A DNA stretch of 12,795 nucleotides from Nitrososphaeraceae archaeon (GCA_030038695.1 JASHSN010000540.1:1-12795); one strand, 5' to 3'. Shown: positions 1 to 7,684, numbered from the stretch's first letter. Notes: generated from the sequence alone by a model not told the origin. A program made the numbers and translations.

Positions 1-1345
1 CTCCTTCCTTCAGGATACGAACCCACGGTAGACGGACCCCATAAGTATGACTCTAGCAAATTCGCATATTTAGGCTGTGGCCTTCGGTCTCCCCAAGGAT
101 AAAGAGTTTTTCTTTGCAGAGCATCATTCCAAGTTGCCGCCTTTTCCATTCAGCTTCAGTAGGAAGCCTCTTTCCAGCCCATCTTGCGTACGCGTCAGCC
201 TCGTAATAACTAACATTTACCACTGGTTCGTCTTTATTAATTTCATGAATGCCGCGAAAATCCTTCTTTATCCATTTCGTACCACCGGTGCTACTATCAT
301 AATTATTATTACTAATATTGTGATCGTATTCTCCCTTTTTAGTAGGCACCCAATACAATGGAGCTTCCAATGCATTCTCTTTAATTAACTCCCATCCATC
401 AGCTAACCAATATCCGTAGTCACGATATCCTCCATCTTCAATAAATCGAATAAAGTCTCCATTAGTAACCGGTGTTACGTCTATTTTGTACGATTGAAGA
501 TACACTTTGTGTTCCGGAAGTTCATTATCGTAACAAAATCCTTTGCCATTAAAACCAAGTTCATAAATGCCACCTGGAATTTCGACCATTTTTCCTAATT
601 CTGTGACGATCTCCCTTGATCCACCTTGTCGTATTCGGGGCTGATCTACGCCGGTTCGTCCTTCCTGTTGAGTTAGTGCCTTAACAGGAATGTAATTGTC
701 TGAGGGGTCTTCGAAGCGTTGAAAATAATGTTGAAAATCATAGATCATAAGCTCTTGATGTTGCATCTCATGGTTATTTCCTAACATCATATCGTACTTC
801 AATCCTTCTAGCAGCGATCCTAGTGATGATGGTTCTTTATCGAGACTATATTCTTTGATCTTTTCTTTCAAAAAGGAAATAATCTTTCTCTCTATAAACA
901 ATCTATATTCTAATGTCTGTCGCACGGTTGGCCTAGGGAATTTGCCTCGTTCTGATTTTGGGAGGATATTCCCATACCGCTGATAGTATGAATTAAGATA
1001 TTTTAAATTAATCTGAGATGGATCATGACGTGAAGTTGTACCATTATTATTAATATCACCGTCACTTATATTGCTATCGCAATCATTGTGCATCTTTATG
1101 CCATGTTTTTCTAACACTTTCTGGAAGAACCAGGTAACATGAGCAAGATGCCAATTGGGTGGACTACCAAAGATACTAGACTGCACTACCGCATCCTCTA
1201 CCTTGAGTGGCTTAAAAAGCTCAATGGTTTTTTTTCTAACTCGTATGAAATCAGATAATAAATCATCGAAATTGTTAGAGCATAAGGTATAATTCTTGAG
1301 AATATTGTTACTATTTTGCGTATTGCTGAGCCCTTGTATTCTCAT
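1..1345 (-). CDS. egtB: Ergothioneine biosynthesis sulfoxide synthase EgtB, 3'-partial and frameshifted
   Basis: EgtB is a non-haem iron enzyme that joins hercynine to cysteine or gamma-glutamylcysteine with O2, the central step of ergothioneine synthesis. The N-terminal DinB-like domain shows WHLAH (His69) and HEMQHQE (His192, His196), the expected iron-binding histidine triad. From about residue 252 (MVEIPGG) a formylglycine-generating-enzyme-like fold follows, with VTNGDFIRFI, PVVNVSYYEADAYARWAGKR and LPTEAEW. After EAEW (codons near 146-151) the frame breaks and stops at 53-55. The next frame continues family sequence to the window edge: AATWNDALQRKTLYPWGD, then YANLLESYLWGP and VGSYPEG. 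Restoring one G in TGG(G)AAAAGG gives the family's EWEKAA. The C-terminal GNVWEW region must lie beyond position 1. The ATG at 1345 has a TATA-like box (about 1378-1389) and GGAG upstream. OvoA shares both domains, so the exact substrate is inferred. Confidence 0.88.
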
Positions 1346-1373
1346 TCGTTAACTCCAGCCTGGTTCTTGCTCT

Positions 1374-1389
1374 TCAAAATATTATTTAA
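1374..1389 (-). promoter_or_regulatory. Putative TATA box of egtB
   Basis: Read on the minus strand this AT-rich stretch is TTAAATAATATTTTGA, centred about 37 bases before the egtB ATG at 1345. With archaeal spacing of about 26 bases from TATA box to transcription start, the leader would be about 10 bases. A GGAG lies in that leader. Motif inspection only. Confidence 0.35.
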
Positions 1390-1537
1390 CAGTTTGTTTT
1401 TGTCTTTATTGCTTTTTGAAAATACGTTCGTCTTATGATCAATGGAAAAAACGAGAAATTTATGGCGCGACGCGAACCTCAGCAAAAAATACAGAACTAA
1501 AGACAAACACGGAAGATTTCTGTTAATTGCCAATCTT

Positions 1538-1547
1538 CTTAAAATAG
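1538..1547 (+). promoter_or_regulatory. Putative TATA box of the nuclease gene
   Basis: CTTAAAATAG is centred about 26-27 bases before the ATG at 1568. This fits a leaderless archaeal transcript starting at that ATG rather than at the upstream ATG at 1442, which would place the promoter inside the coding region. Confidence 0.4.
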
Positions 1548-1567
1548 AAGTCTATTATTTTCATTTT

Positions 1568-2224
1568 ATGCATCCTGCATTGTTGGCTAAGGCAATACCA
1601 GCTATCTCCGCTAACATTACTTTGGAAGGATTTCGAGCTAAATCAGGACTTATTGAGACTACAGCAAGATCTGTCTTAGAGTATTTGGTCAAGAGAGGTA
1701 TAGGTCAAATTTCCAAGCAAGGGTTTTCGTTCTCTAGATCTGATAGGGTCAACGTAGCAATACTTGCACTTCAAATCGGAAACGACATAGAAACGGTTTC
1801 TAACTATTTAACATGGCAGGATTTTGAAGAGTTTGCATCAGATCTTCTCAATTTAGCAGGATATGTGTCTGAACGCGATCTTCGCTTTTCTAAACCAATC
1901 AGAATGCAAATTGACGTGCTTGGGATCGATTATAATTCTCGATTGGCTATCGTAGCTGATTGTAAACACTGGAAGCGAATCGATCTTTCATCGTTATCTT
2001 CATGTGCAAAGAAGCAAGCTGAGAGGGCATCCAAATTATTGGCACATAGAAGAAAGATTTCGTACGCAATTCCTATTATATTGACCCTTCATGCTATAAA
2101 CATAAGATTTGTTGATGGAATCCCTTTGGTACCGGTATTCAGATTCAGTTCATTTGTCGAAGGACTTCCACTCCACCTTTCTGAGGTCAAAGTCACATCT
2201 AGAATTCGAACAAACAACAAATAA
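1568..2224 (+). CDS. Winged-helix/PD-(D/E)XK nuclease, Mrr-like restriction endonuclease family
   Basis: This is a predicted DNA-cutting or DNA-handling enzyme of about 218 residues. From the 1568 start, roughly residues 1-75 are helical and winged-helix-like (ITLEGFRAKSGLIETTARSV, then EYLVKRGIGQISKQGFSF). A PD-(D/E)XK core follows: WQDFEEFASDLL (acidic residue in helix 1, about E88), QIDVLGID (D116) and IVADCKHWKR (D131-C-K133, the D/E-x-K pair). The CKHWK string is typical of Mrr-like and archaeal restriction-like nucleases. The frame is open from an ATG at 1442, but those 42 residues look non-conserved and the TATA-like box at about 1542 favours 1568. No methyltransferase or other restriction subunit is adjacent, so a host role such as repair, or a type IV-like solitary nuclease, is as likely as restriction. 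Substrate unknown. Confidence 0.72.
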   Translation: MHPALLAKAIPAISANITLEGFRAKSGLIETTARSVLEYLVKRGIGQISKQGFSFSRSDRVNVAILALQIGNDIETVSNYLTWQDFEEFASDLLNLAGYVSERDLRFSKPIRMQIDVLGIDYNSRLAIVADCKHWKRIDLSSLSSCAKKQAERASKLLAHRRKISYAIPIILTLHAINIRFVDGIPLVPVFRFSSFVEGLPLHLSEVKVTSRIRTNNK

Positions 2225-2280
2225 CGGAGATGAGAAGAATGAACTTCAGTACACATCGCGATCTATTATTGTAAAGAAAG

Positions 2281-2290
2281 TGGTATACTA
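2281..2290 (+). promoter_or_regulatory. Putative TATA box of the RTX-like exported protein
   Basis: TGGTATACTA is centred about 28 bases before the ATG at 2314. This is the spacing expected for a leaderless or nearly leaderless archaeal mRNA. No Shine-Dalgarno motif lies between the two. Confidence 0.45.
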
Positions 2291-2313
2291 GTTCAAAGAA
2301 GAAAACCTCAAGA

Positions 2314-3105
2314 ATGCTGTTGCGCACTCGTTATATAATTGTGTGGAAAAATAAAAATAAATTGGCGAAAATTTGGGGCCTTTTGCTAGGAGTACTATCT
2401 ATATTAGCAGTCATGCTTTCCGGTATAATAGTGGCACTACCACCATCGTCGGCGATTGCACATTGGGGACCTTCAGCTTATGGTGGGGGATGGTGGTGGG
2501 GGAATTATTGTTGCATTTTGCGTATCCCAAACCATCTATTTACACCTCCAAACCAAGGTACAATTGATGATTTACTAAACGTGTATCCAGGACTTAATAT
2601 ACCTAGCAATCTAATAGTGGCACCAAGTTGTAACGTAGGTTGTCCACCCATTATTGGTACTCTTCCTGGATCTGTTATAGTTGCTACCTCTACTTTCGAT
2701 GCTAGTCTGTACGGCGTTGGAGGGAACAATATCCTACAGTGTGGTCAAGGCTCTTGCAAGGCAGTAGCTGGACCAGGTAATAATGTACTACTTGCCAGTA
2801 CTAGTCAGACAACTGATAACAACAGACTTTATGGGGGTGCAGGAAATAATATCTTCATAGGAGGCATTGGATCCACCCTTATGGTGGGTGGTAAGGTAGG
2901 AAATGATCAATTTTATGGTGGAACGGGTCATGATGTTATCATAGGAGGAAGGGGTGCTAACTACTTTGACTGTGGCTTGAATGGTAATGCACTAATCCTA
3001 AACTTCAATCCTGCTAAAGGAGATACCAAAGCGCCCAACTGTAAATTCGTAATTACAGTTCATGGTCCTAGCAGCTATCCAGGCTCACCACTTCCACCAA
3101 CTTAA
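2314..3105 (+). CDS. Exported cysteine-rich protein with RTX-type calcium-binding repeats
   Basis: This 263-residue protein has a positively charged N-terminus and a hydrophobic segment at about residues 20-43 (a signal peptide or membrane anchor), so it is probably outside the cell. A tryptophan/glycine-rich patch (GGGWWWGNYCC, about 57-67) follows. Residues 172-221 hold degenerate haemolysin-type repeats (LYGGAGNN, FYGGTGHDVIIGGRGANYF) of the GGxGxDxxx kind that bind calcium in a parallel beta-roll. Several positions lack the aspartate, so calcium binding may be weak. Eight cysteines follow the leader (about 66, 67, 106, 110, 143, 148, 220, 243), suggesting disulfides. The end (NFNPAKGDTKAPNC) resembles the tail I associate with thaumarchaeal proteins of this type. 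Function unknown; a surface or adhesive role is inferred. Confidence 0.7.
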   Translation: MLLRTRYIIVWKNKNKLAKIWGLLLGVLSILAVMLSGIIVALPPSSAIAHWGPSAYGGGWWWGNYCCILRIPNHLFTPPNQGTIDDLLNVYPGLNIPSNLIVAPSCNVGCPPIIGTLPGSVIVATSTFDASLYGVGGNNILQCGQGSCKAVAGPGNNVLLASTSQTTDNNRLYGGAGNNIFIGGIGSTLMVGGKVGNDQFYGGTGHDVIIGGRGANYFDCGLNGNALILNFNPAKGDTKAPNCKFVITVHGPSSYPGSPLPPT

Positions 3106-3144
3106 TTGGTAACACTGAGTTATAGTGTGCAACAAAAAGGAATC

Positions 3145-3204
3145 GGTACAAAGCATTCGCACCACCAAATGGATAACGCAAGCTCACGCGATAGATTTTG
3201 TACC
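3145..3204. repeat. 8-bp inverted repeat between convergent genes
   Basis: GGTACAAA (3145-3152) is matched by TTTGTACC (3197-3204) with a 44-base spacer. The pair sits in the 110-base gap between the RTX-like gene and the convergent kinase gene. It could mark 3' ends of both transcripts, but there is no strong T-tract beside it and a chance match is possible. Confidence 0.25.
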
Positions 3205-3215
3205 TATACTGATCT

Positions 3216-4841
3216 CTAGAATCTTTTTTTCAAAATCGCTACAAGCGAAATAAAAAATGCCCCAGCTGACGCAATAAAACCTGCGTAAGCAATATCCGGG
3301 TTATGAGGAAAAACTAAAGTAGATCCGAGAAATAAAGTTGACGCAAATATACATGCTGCCAAAAAGTTATAGCTCGTCTGGCGTCTATTACCATAAACCT
3401 GTTGTGTATCTAGATACGACCTCAGCAGTGGGGCAAGCTCTACTGACTGTTCAATACCCTTCGCAAATCTTTTCATTGAATCCTTTACTTCTTCGATATA
3501 TGCCTCCTTGATCAGTCCCTCTTGCTCTAGTAGCTGTGAAAGTACTTTAACAAAACGGAATTTCACTTTGTGATGCTGATAGATGCCTTCCACTATAGAG
3601 GCCATGCGCATATATAATGCAAGATTCTTGGGTAATCTAAATGGAAATTTGCTCAATGTCTTATTTGTCAGATCCATCAATGCTCTTACTTCCATTCGAT
3701 CTACTTCTTTACCATGCAACGATTGTATGCTAAGCTCTAGGGCTTTTTCGACTATGTAGCGATTTACATTTGGCTCCAATGTCCCCAGTTCTATCAAAAC
3801 ATTAACAGCTCTCGAGGGGTCTTTTTCTACCAAGCTAAGGTATAACCTGATCAGCTTAAGACGAGTTTCATTTTCTAGTCTGCCAACCATCCCAAAATCG
3901 TACAGTATTATTTCCCCTGCGTCCGTTACAGAAATGTTACCAGGATGAGGATCAGCATGAAAGATGCTATGCTGAAGAAGCATTTTGAAAAATATATGAT
4001 GCACTCTAATCACAAGCTTTTCTCTGTCAATTCCTGCTTTATCCAATGATGAGATATCTGTAATCTTGATGCCCTGAATATACTCCAGGGTAATTACGTG
4101 TTTTGATGTTAGCTCTAAAATGACATTGGGGATGACTACCCTTTCGCCCTTCAGATTTTGTTTGATTGCAATTAAGTTATCAGCCTCTTTATTGTAATCC
4201 ATTTCCTCATAAACTGTTTCAATAAATTGAGACAGCATCGCTTCGGCGGAAAACCTTAAATTTGGATCGATGAAGCGAGTTGCAAGGGGCAAAATGCTCT
4301 TCAGAATAGCGATATCCTTTTCAATAATTTTTTCGATTTCTGGTCTTCCTACCTTGACAATAACTTGCTGGCCATTATATGTTGCTCGATACACTTGGCC
4401 AAGACTAGCCCCAGAAAATGCCCTTGTGTCGAATGTCTCAAAGATTTTTTCGATTCTACCGAGCTCATTTTCAATAACAGGTCTAGTTTTTGAAAATGAC
4501 GCCGGGGGCACGTCATCCTGCAGCGTGGCCAATACTTCTAGATAGGGTTGGGGCATTATATCAGCTCTCGTGGATAGCCATTGCCCGAGTTTAATATACG
4601 AAGGACCTAACTCAATAAAGGTCCTTAGTGCACTCTCCGCATGTTTTCGATATTTTTTTTCATTGACATTTTTGCCTTCTCGTTTCACCCATTCACGACG
4701 ATCTTTTCTGAAATTGATTAAAAATGGCAATAGCTTCAGAACTACTTTAGCAACCTGGATTTTGGATGGATTTTTAAAAGTGACTAAAGAAATTGAATTA
4801 TCTCGTCCAATGCTCGTGGGGACCTGTGACTGATTTTCCAT
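3216..4841 (-). CDS. ABC1/AarF/UbiB-family atypical kinase, membrane-anchored
   Basis: This is an ATP-binding protein-kinase-like enzyme of the family that supports quinone or isoprenoid-lipid metabolism. Its 541 residues show the family signature KLGQ (84-87) in IKLGQWLSTRADIMP, a glycine/alanine loop GASLGQVYRA (about 144-153), the ATP-binding Lys163 (VIVKVGRP), KEADN (218-222), the catalytic loop HADPHPGN (295-302) and the metal-binding DFG (315-317). The usual AAAS loop reads SGAS here. Two hydrophobic helices at the C-terminus (about 491-511 and 517-536) are expected to anchor it in the membrane, as in UbiB. It begins 5 bases after the stop of a small membrane-protein gene, so the two are probably cotranscribed. 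Target unknown; archaea lack ubiquinone, so menaquinone or another lipid is the likelier partner (inference). Confidence 0.92.
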   Translation of the reverse strand: MENQSQVPTSIGRDNSISLVTFKNPSKIQVAKVVLKLLPFLINFRKDRREWVKREGKNVNEKKYRKHAESALRTFIELGPSYIKLGQWLSTRADIMPQPYLEVLATLQDDVPPASFSKTRPVIENELGRIEKIFETFDTRAFSGASLGQVYRATYNGQQVIVKVGRPEIEKIIEKDIAILKSILPLATRFIDPNLRFSAEAMLSQFIETVYEEMDYNKEADNLIAIKQNLKGERVVIPNVILELTSKHVITLEYIQGIKITDISSLDKAGIDREKLVIRVHHIFFKMLLQHSIFHADPHPGNISVTDAGEIILYDFGMVGRLENETRLKLIRLYLSLVEKDPSRAVNVLIELGTLEPNVNRYIVEKALELSIQSLHGKEVDRMEVRALMDLTNKTLSKFPFRLPKNLALYMRMASIVEGIYQHHKVKFRFVKVLSQLLEQEGLIKEAYIEEVKDSMKRFAKGIEQSVELAPLLRSYLDTQQVYGNRRQTSYNFLAACIFASTLFLGSTLVFPHNPDIAYAGFIASAGAFFISLVAILKKRF

Positions 4842-4846
4842 TTATT

Positions 4847-5257
4847 CTATAAGTTCCTATGTATTACTTCTTTGACAACACTGGTTAGAATGTACGAAAA
4901 GGTGGCAGCTACTGTACCTGCTAGACAAGCTACACTTAAAACGGAAGCTCCTCGTCTTTTTTGTGTAATTGCGGTATGACCGGCCTGTTTGGCAGCTTTT
5001 AAACCTGCCACAGTAGCAACCACGTATTCAGGAGCGTCTATTAACAAATGTCCCAGAGGGTCTTTCGTCGGATCGACTTTATCCATATGAACGACATAGT
5101 GATCATCGTATTCTCTTATGTGCAATTTACCATATCGAAATTGCTTATTGGCTCCTTTTTTGTTGCCGAAAAAAGTCTCTTCATAACTTATTATCGGTCG
5201 AACAGATTTGGGTATGATAATGCCACCTTCACGGTCAATATAGTTCACACGTTCCAA
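4847..5257 (-). CDS. Conserved-looking hypothetical protein with one C-terminal membrane helix
   Basis: I do not recognise a named domain. The product of about 133-136 residues has a soluble N-terminal part with YIDREGGIIIPKSVRP, a charged central strand pattern (KLHIREYDDHYVVHMDKVDP) and an alanine-rich helix (YVVATVAGLKAAKQAG). One hydrophobic helix follows at about residues 104-127, ending in a short tail. It is the first gene of a two-gene unit with the UbiB-type kinase 5 bases downstream, so it may place or regulate that kinase (inference from context). The start is unusual. The frame has no ATG: TTG at 5257 and GTG at 5248 are the candidates. A TATA-like box at about 5272-5279 lies about 27 bases before the GTG, which favours a leaderless GTG start. 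Confidence 0.7.
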   Translation of the reverse strand: MERVNYIDREGGIIIPKSVRPIISYEETFFGNKKGANKQFRYGKLHIREYDDHYVVHMDKVDPTKDPLGHLLIDAPEYVVATVAGLKAAKQAGHTAITQKRRGASVLSVACLAGTVAATFSYILTSVVKEVIHRNL

Positions 5258-5270
5258 ACATTCAAGATGG

Positions 5271-5280
5271 CATATAAAAT
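5271..5280 (-). promoter_or_regulatory. Putative TATA box of the membrane protein-kinase operon
   Basis: On the minus strand this reads ATTTTATATG, one of the better TATA matches in the window. Its centre is about 27 bases from the GTG codon at 5248-5246 and only about 18 from the TTG at 5257. It therefore bears on which start is used. Confidence 0.45.
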
Positions 5281-5372
5281 TAACTTTTGACTCACCAAAT
5301 GGCTATCAAGTCGGTTAAACTTGCTGCAATGACTTTAAGAATCAGAGAGCTAATTGAAGAGTGTGTGTGTAA

Positions 5373-5903
5373 ATGATAAAGCTAGTAGAAAGCAAGAAGA
5401 TATATGTTGGTAAACGTTGGTCGCTTCGACTTGATAAGTTTCGGTTTAACGACAAAATAGTTGAAAAAGAAATCGTCGAACATTCTCCATCAGTGGGCAT
5501 GATTCCAATTTTAGACAAGGAGTACATTCTCCTCGTGAGTCAGTACCGCATTGCAGCTCGAAAAAATCTGTTAGAAATTCCTGCAGGAAAGATAGAACAA
5601 GGAGAAACGCCAAGACAGGCCGCTCTTAGAGAAATGGCAGAAGAGATCGGCTATGTAGGAAAATTGGTTCCCATGCAAAAGATCTATCTAGCACCAGGCT
5701 ATGATACAGAACTTATGCATATTTATATCGCGACAGATTTGAAAAAAATAAAGAGAGCACTACAAGACGATGACGAAATTATAACGATAAAACGGCTTAA
5801 AATAAGCGCCGCAATAGAAAAATGCGTTAACGGTCAAGTGGAAGATTCTAAGTCAATCACCGCAATACTCACCTATGCTAGAATAACGTCAATTAGCAAG
5901 TGA
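5373..5903 (+). CDS. Nudix hydrolase, ADP-ribose pyrophosphatase type
   Basis: This enzyme probably cleaves ADP-ribose or a related nucleoside diphosphate derivative to AMP and a sugar phosphate, in the cytoplasm. The 176-residue protein carries a complete Nudix box at about residues 72-94: G, five residues, E78, seven residues, then REMAEEIGY, which matches REUXEEXGU. The EE pair binds the catalytic metal. Upstream are VSQYRIAARKNLLEIPAGK, typical of ADP-ribose pyrophosphatases (QYR, E-P-A-G-K), and downstream LAPGYDTELMHIY, equivalent to the family's SPG(F/Y)xxE loop. The start ATG is fixed by an in-frame TAA just before it. A weak TATA-like CTTTAAGAAT lies about 36 bases upstream. It is divergent from the small membrane-protein gene and convergent with the rhodanese. 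The exact substrate is not certain. Confidence 0.88.
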   Translation: MIKLVESKKIYVGKRWSLRLDKFRFNDKIVEKEIVEHSPSVGMIPILDKEYILLVSQYRIAARKNLLEIPAGKIEQGETPRQAALREMAEEIGYVGKLVPMQKIYLAPGYDTELMHIYIATDLKKIKRALQDDDEIITIKRLKISAAIEKCVNGQVEDSKSITAILTYARITSISK

Positions 5904-6025
5904 GTCATACATGATCTGCGTGTTCCGGCTAGACTTTTGTTGCTGCTCTACATATGTATTCTGATGTGACCAGAAAGTCATCATATTGACATCATTTGAT
6001 TAACAAAAATCTAGATCTACACCCA

Positions 6026-6811
6026 TTATCTAATTGGATTGCGACGCTGTGCCCAATCAATTATCGAACCGTCGTATAGTTTAACTTTATCATAACCAGC
6101 TTGCTTTAATTGCAAATATTTATGAGATGCCCTCGTTCCTAGATGACAATAGCATATGACTTCCTTGTCCTTGCTTATGCCTTGGACTTGAAAATCCTTC
6201 TCTAATTGAGCTTGACTCTTAATCATTTCACCATCGGGACCAATTCCTTCTTCCCAAGAATTTAATATTGACCCTGGAATTCTAGCCTGAAAATGCTCCT
6301 GAGGTGTTCTGGCATCTATAACTACTACTTCAGAATCACTTTGTTTTGTCTTTATATATTCAGCTTCTGCTCTAATAGCTGGATTTATTTTTGACTTGAA
6401 TTGAGGAGTATCTTTATTGCTTAGTTGAGATGGATGTACCTCTCTCGTCACTGGATAACCTCTTTGGAGCCATTGATTAAAACAGATATCTAAAAGTCTT
6501 ACATTTGGATGTCCGTGATACATTAGCGTCCAGACTATCCTAGCTGCTGACGGATCAACATTCTCTCCGTAGACCACAACGTCCTTAGATTCGTCAATAC
6601 CAACTGAGCTGAAAAGTTGTTCAGCGGTAAGTGTGTCGATGACAAGATTAGCTCCGTTATCTGCAATTGAAATAACACTTTCTATGCCGAGGTGTCTAGC
6701 GTTCTTAATATGTCTAAATCTATAAGCCGTCCTATCTCTAGCATCTAGAATAATAATGTTTGGATCATCTAAAAAAGATGCTAATGAATTTGCATCTATC
6801 GTGATCGTCAT
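6026..6811 (-). CDS. Two-domain rhodanese-family sulfurtransferase
   Basis: Rhodaneses move sulfane sulfur (for example from thiosulfate or 3-mercaptopyruvate) to a thiophilic acceptor such as cyanide or a thiol. The 261 residues form two tandem domains. The N-terminal one (about 1-120) contains IILDARDRTAYRFRHIKNAR, but its active-loop position reads VVYGENVDPSAAR without cysteine, so it is a structural, inactive domain as in classic thiosulfate sulfurtransferases. The C-terminal domain (about 140-261) has VVVIDARTPQEHF, IPGSILNSW and the active loop CHLGTRAS with catalytic Cys222. The loop identity (CHLGTR) does not sharply separate thiosulfate from mercaptopyruvate specificity. There is no signal peptide, so it is cytoplasmic. 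A TATA-like sequence at 6841-6850 implies a leader of about 10 bases. Confidence 0.92.
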   Translation of the reverse strand: MTITIDANSLASFLDDPNIIILDARDRTAYRFRHIKNARHLGIESVISIADNGANLVIDTLTAEQLFSSVGIDESKDVVVYGENVDPSAARIVWTLMYHGHPNVRLLDICFNQWLQRGYPVTREVHPSQLSNKDTPQFKSKINPAIRAEAEYIKTKQSDSEVVVIDARTPQEHFQARIPGSILNSWEEGIGPDGEMIKSQAQLEKDFQVQGISKDKEVICYCHLGTRASHKYLQLKQAGYDKVKLYDGSIIDWAQRRNPIR

Positions 6812-6839
6812 ATATCGTGCCAGGTATCGAGAATATCTA

Positions 6840-6851
6840 CAGATATATAAT
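6840..6851 (-). promoter_or_regulatory. Putative TATA box of the rhodanese gene
   Basis: The minus strand reads ATTATATATCTG here. It is centred about 35 bases before the ATG at 6811, which would give a leader of about 9 bases. Confidence 0.4.
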
Positions 6852-7072
6852 CCGTGATGAAGTGGTTGGACATAAAGCGACTAAATGATACTTACATGAG
6901 CTGTTGTAACCATTGCTGAAAGAAAAGGTGTATTACAAAGGAGGGCAAGGAAATCTGTTTCCAAATGTTATCATCATGAACAGGAAATAAATCAGCATGA
7001 TTGAGGGGCTCTAGTTCTTTATAGGGAATTTCACATTATGTGCTGAACGTCATCGATTATAGGAGTGATCTT
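6852..7072. other. Spacer between divergent rhodanese and cupin genes
   Basis: No gene is seen. The stretch contains AAAGGAGGG (6938-6946), which looks like a strong Shine-Dalgarno site but is followed only by ATGs that terminate within five codons. A small GGAAA/TTTCC stem lies at about 6949-6962. CTTTATAGG (about 7018-7026) is the nearest TATA-like sequence for the downstream mini-ORF and cupin. Confidence 0.3.
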
Positions 7073-7123
7073 ATGCGTCAATTCAAAGCAGGAAAATTCA
7101 AATCCTGCTGGTTAACTCTATAA
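7073..7123 (+). CDS. Possible 16-codon leader ORF upstream of the cupin gene
   Basis: AGGAG (7061-7065) lies 7 bases before an ATG that opens a 16-residue frame (MRQFKAGKFKSCWLTL) ending in TAA at 7121-7123. The cupin TTG follows 6 bases later. A 7-bp hairpin (AGCAGGA/TCCTGCT, 7087-7109, 9-base loop) lies inside it. A good Shine-Dalgarno site is unusual in this window. Translation of the leader could feed ribosomes to the weak TTG start, or the frame could be chance. There is no homology evidence. Confidence 0.3.
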   Translation: MRQFKAGKFKSCWLTL

Positions 7124-7129
7124 TGAGTC

Positions 7130-7630
7130 TTGGATAAAGATGCTCAATACTGGATTGACAATCTCCATCTTGAGAAACATCTAGAGGGAGGATATTTTGT
7201 CGAAACATATAGGTCTGAAAAATTTGTAAATTTGCCTGAATACAATGGACCTCGTAATGCTTGCTCTGCTATCTATTACTTACTAGAAAGAGATCAATTT
7301 TCAGCCTTTCACAAATTGAAGTCAGACGAACTCTTGCATTTTTATGCCGGCAGCAGTATGATTCTACATATAATAGAAACAGATGGAAGATTAGATGAGG
7401 TAAGATTAGGTCCTGACGTCGATAATAAAGAAACATTTCAAGCGGTTGTAAAGTCAGGCTCTTGGTTTGCAGCATCTATTGATAACGATAATTCTTATTC
7501 TTTAGTAGGTTGTACTGTTTCGCCGGGATTTGATTATAATGACTGGAAGTTAGGAGACATGGAAACACTTGCCAAAACATATCCGCAGCACAAAGCAATT
7601 ATAGAAAAATATACAAGACCTAGAACTTGA
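7130..7630 (+). CDS. DUF985-type cupin protein
   Basis: This is a small single-domain beta-barrel cupin of the DUF985 (Cupin_5) family, usually 150-170 residues; here it is 166. Family signatures run the full length: HLEGGYFVETYRS (about 17-29), AIYYLLERDQFSAFHKLKSDE (about 47-67), LLHFYAGSS (68-76), SGSWFAA (109-115) and SLVGCTVSPGFDYNDW (124-139). The biochemical role of the family is poorly defined; sugar or small-ligand binding has been suggested from structures. The frame has no ATG near the N-terminus and is closed by TGA 6 bases upstream, so TTG at 7130 is the only start that keeps the conserved HLEGGYF region. No TATA box stands at leaderless distance, so it may be read from a longer leader holding the 16-codon ORF. 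Confidence 0.88.
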   Translation: MDKDAQYWIDNLHLEKHLEGGYFVETYRSEKFVNLPEYNGPRNACSAIYYLLERDQFSAFHKLKSDELLHFYAGSSMILHIIETDGRLDEVRLGPDVDNKETFQAVVKSGSWFAASIDNDNSYSLVGCTVSPGFDYNDWKLGDMETLAKTYPQHKAIIEKYTRPRT

Positions 7631-7684
7631 TTGCGAATTCTAGCCATAGGGAGAATCTGACTATATGTGATTTGTGTGCAACAG

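Noticed and set aside
1342..1533. 63-residue minus-strand ORF overlapping the egtB start by 4 bases
   Set aside because: No domain-like content; it lies over the spacer and the egtB promoter region, and overlaps the opposite-strand frame. The 4-base overlap alone is weak evidence.
1442..1567. 42-codon N-terminal extension of the nuclease
   Set aside because: Basic, low-complexity sequence without family features, and the best TATA-like box lies inside it.
6853..6919. Possible C/D-box RNA (GTGATGA ... CTGA)
   Set aside because: No proper D' and C' boxes or terminal stem, and the C-D distance and guide lengths do not fit.
7087..7109. tRNA T-arm-like hairpin with TTCAAAT
   Set aside because: The stem is 7 bp with a 9-base loop, not 5 bp with a 7-base loop, and no D-arm, anticodon arm or acceptor stem precedes it.
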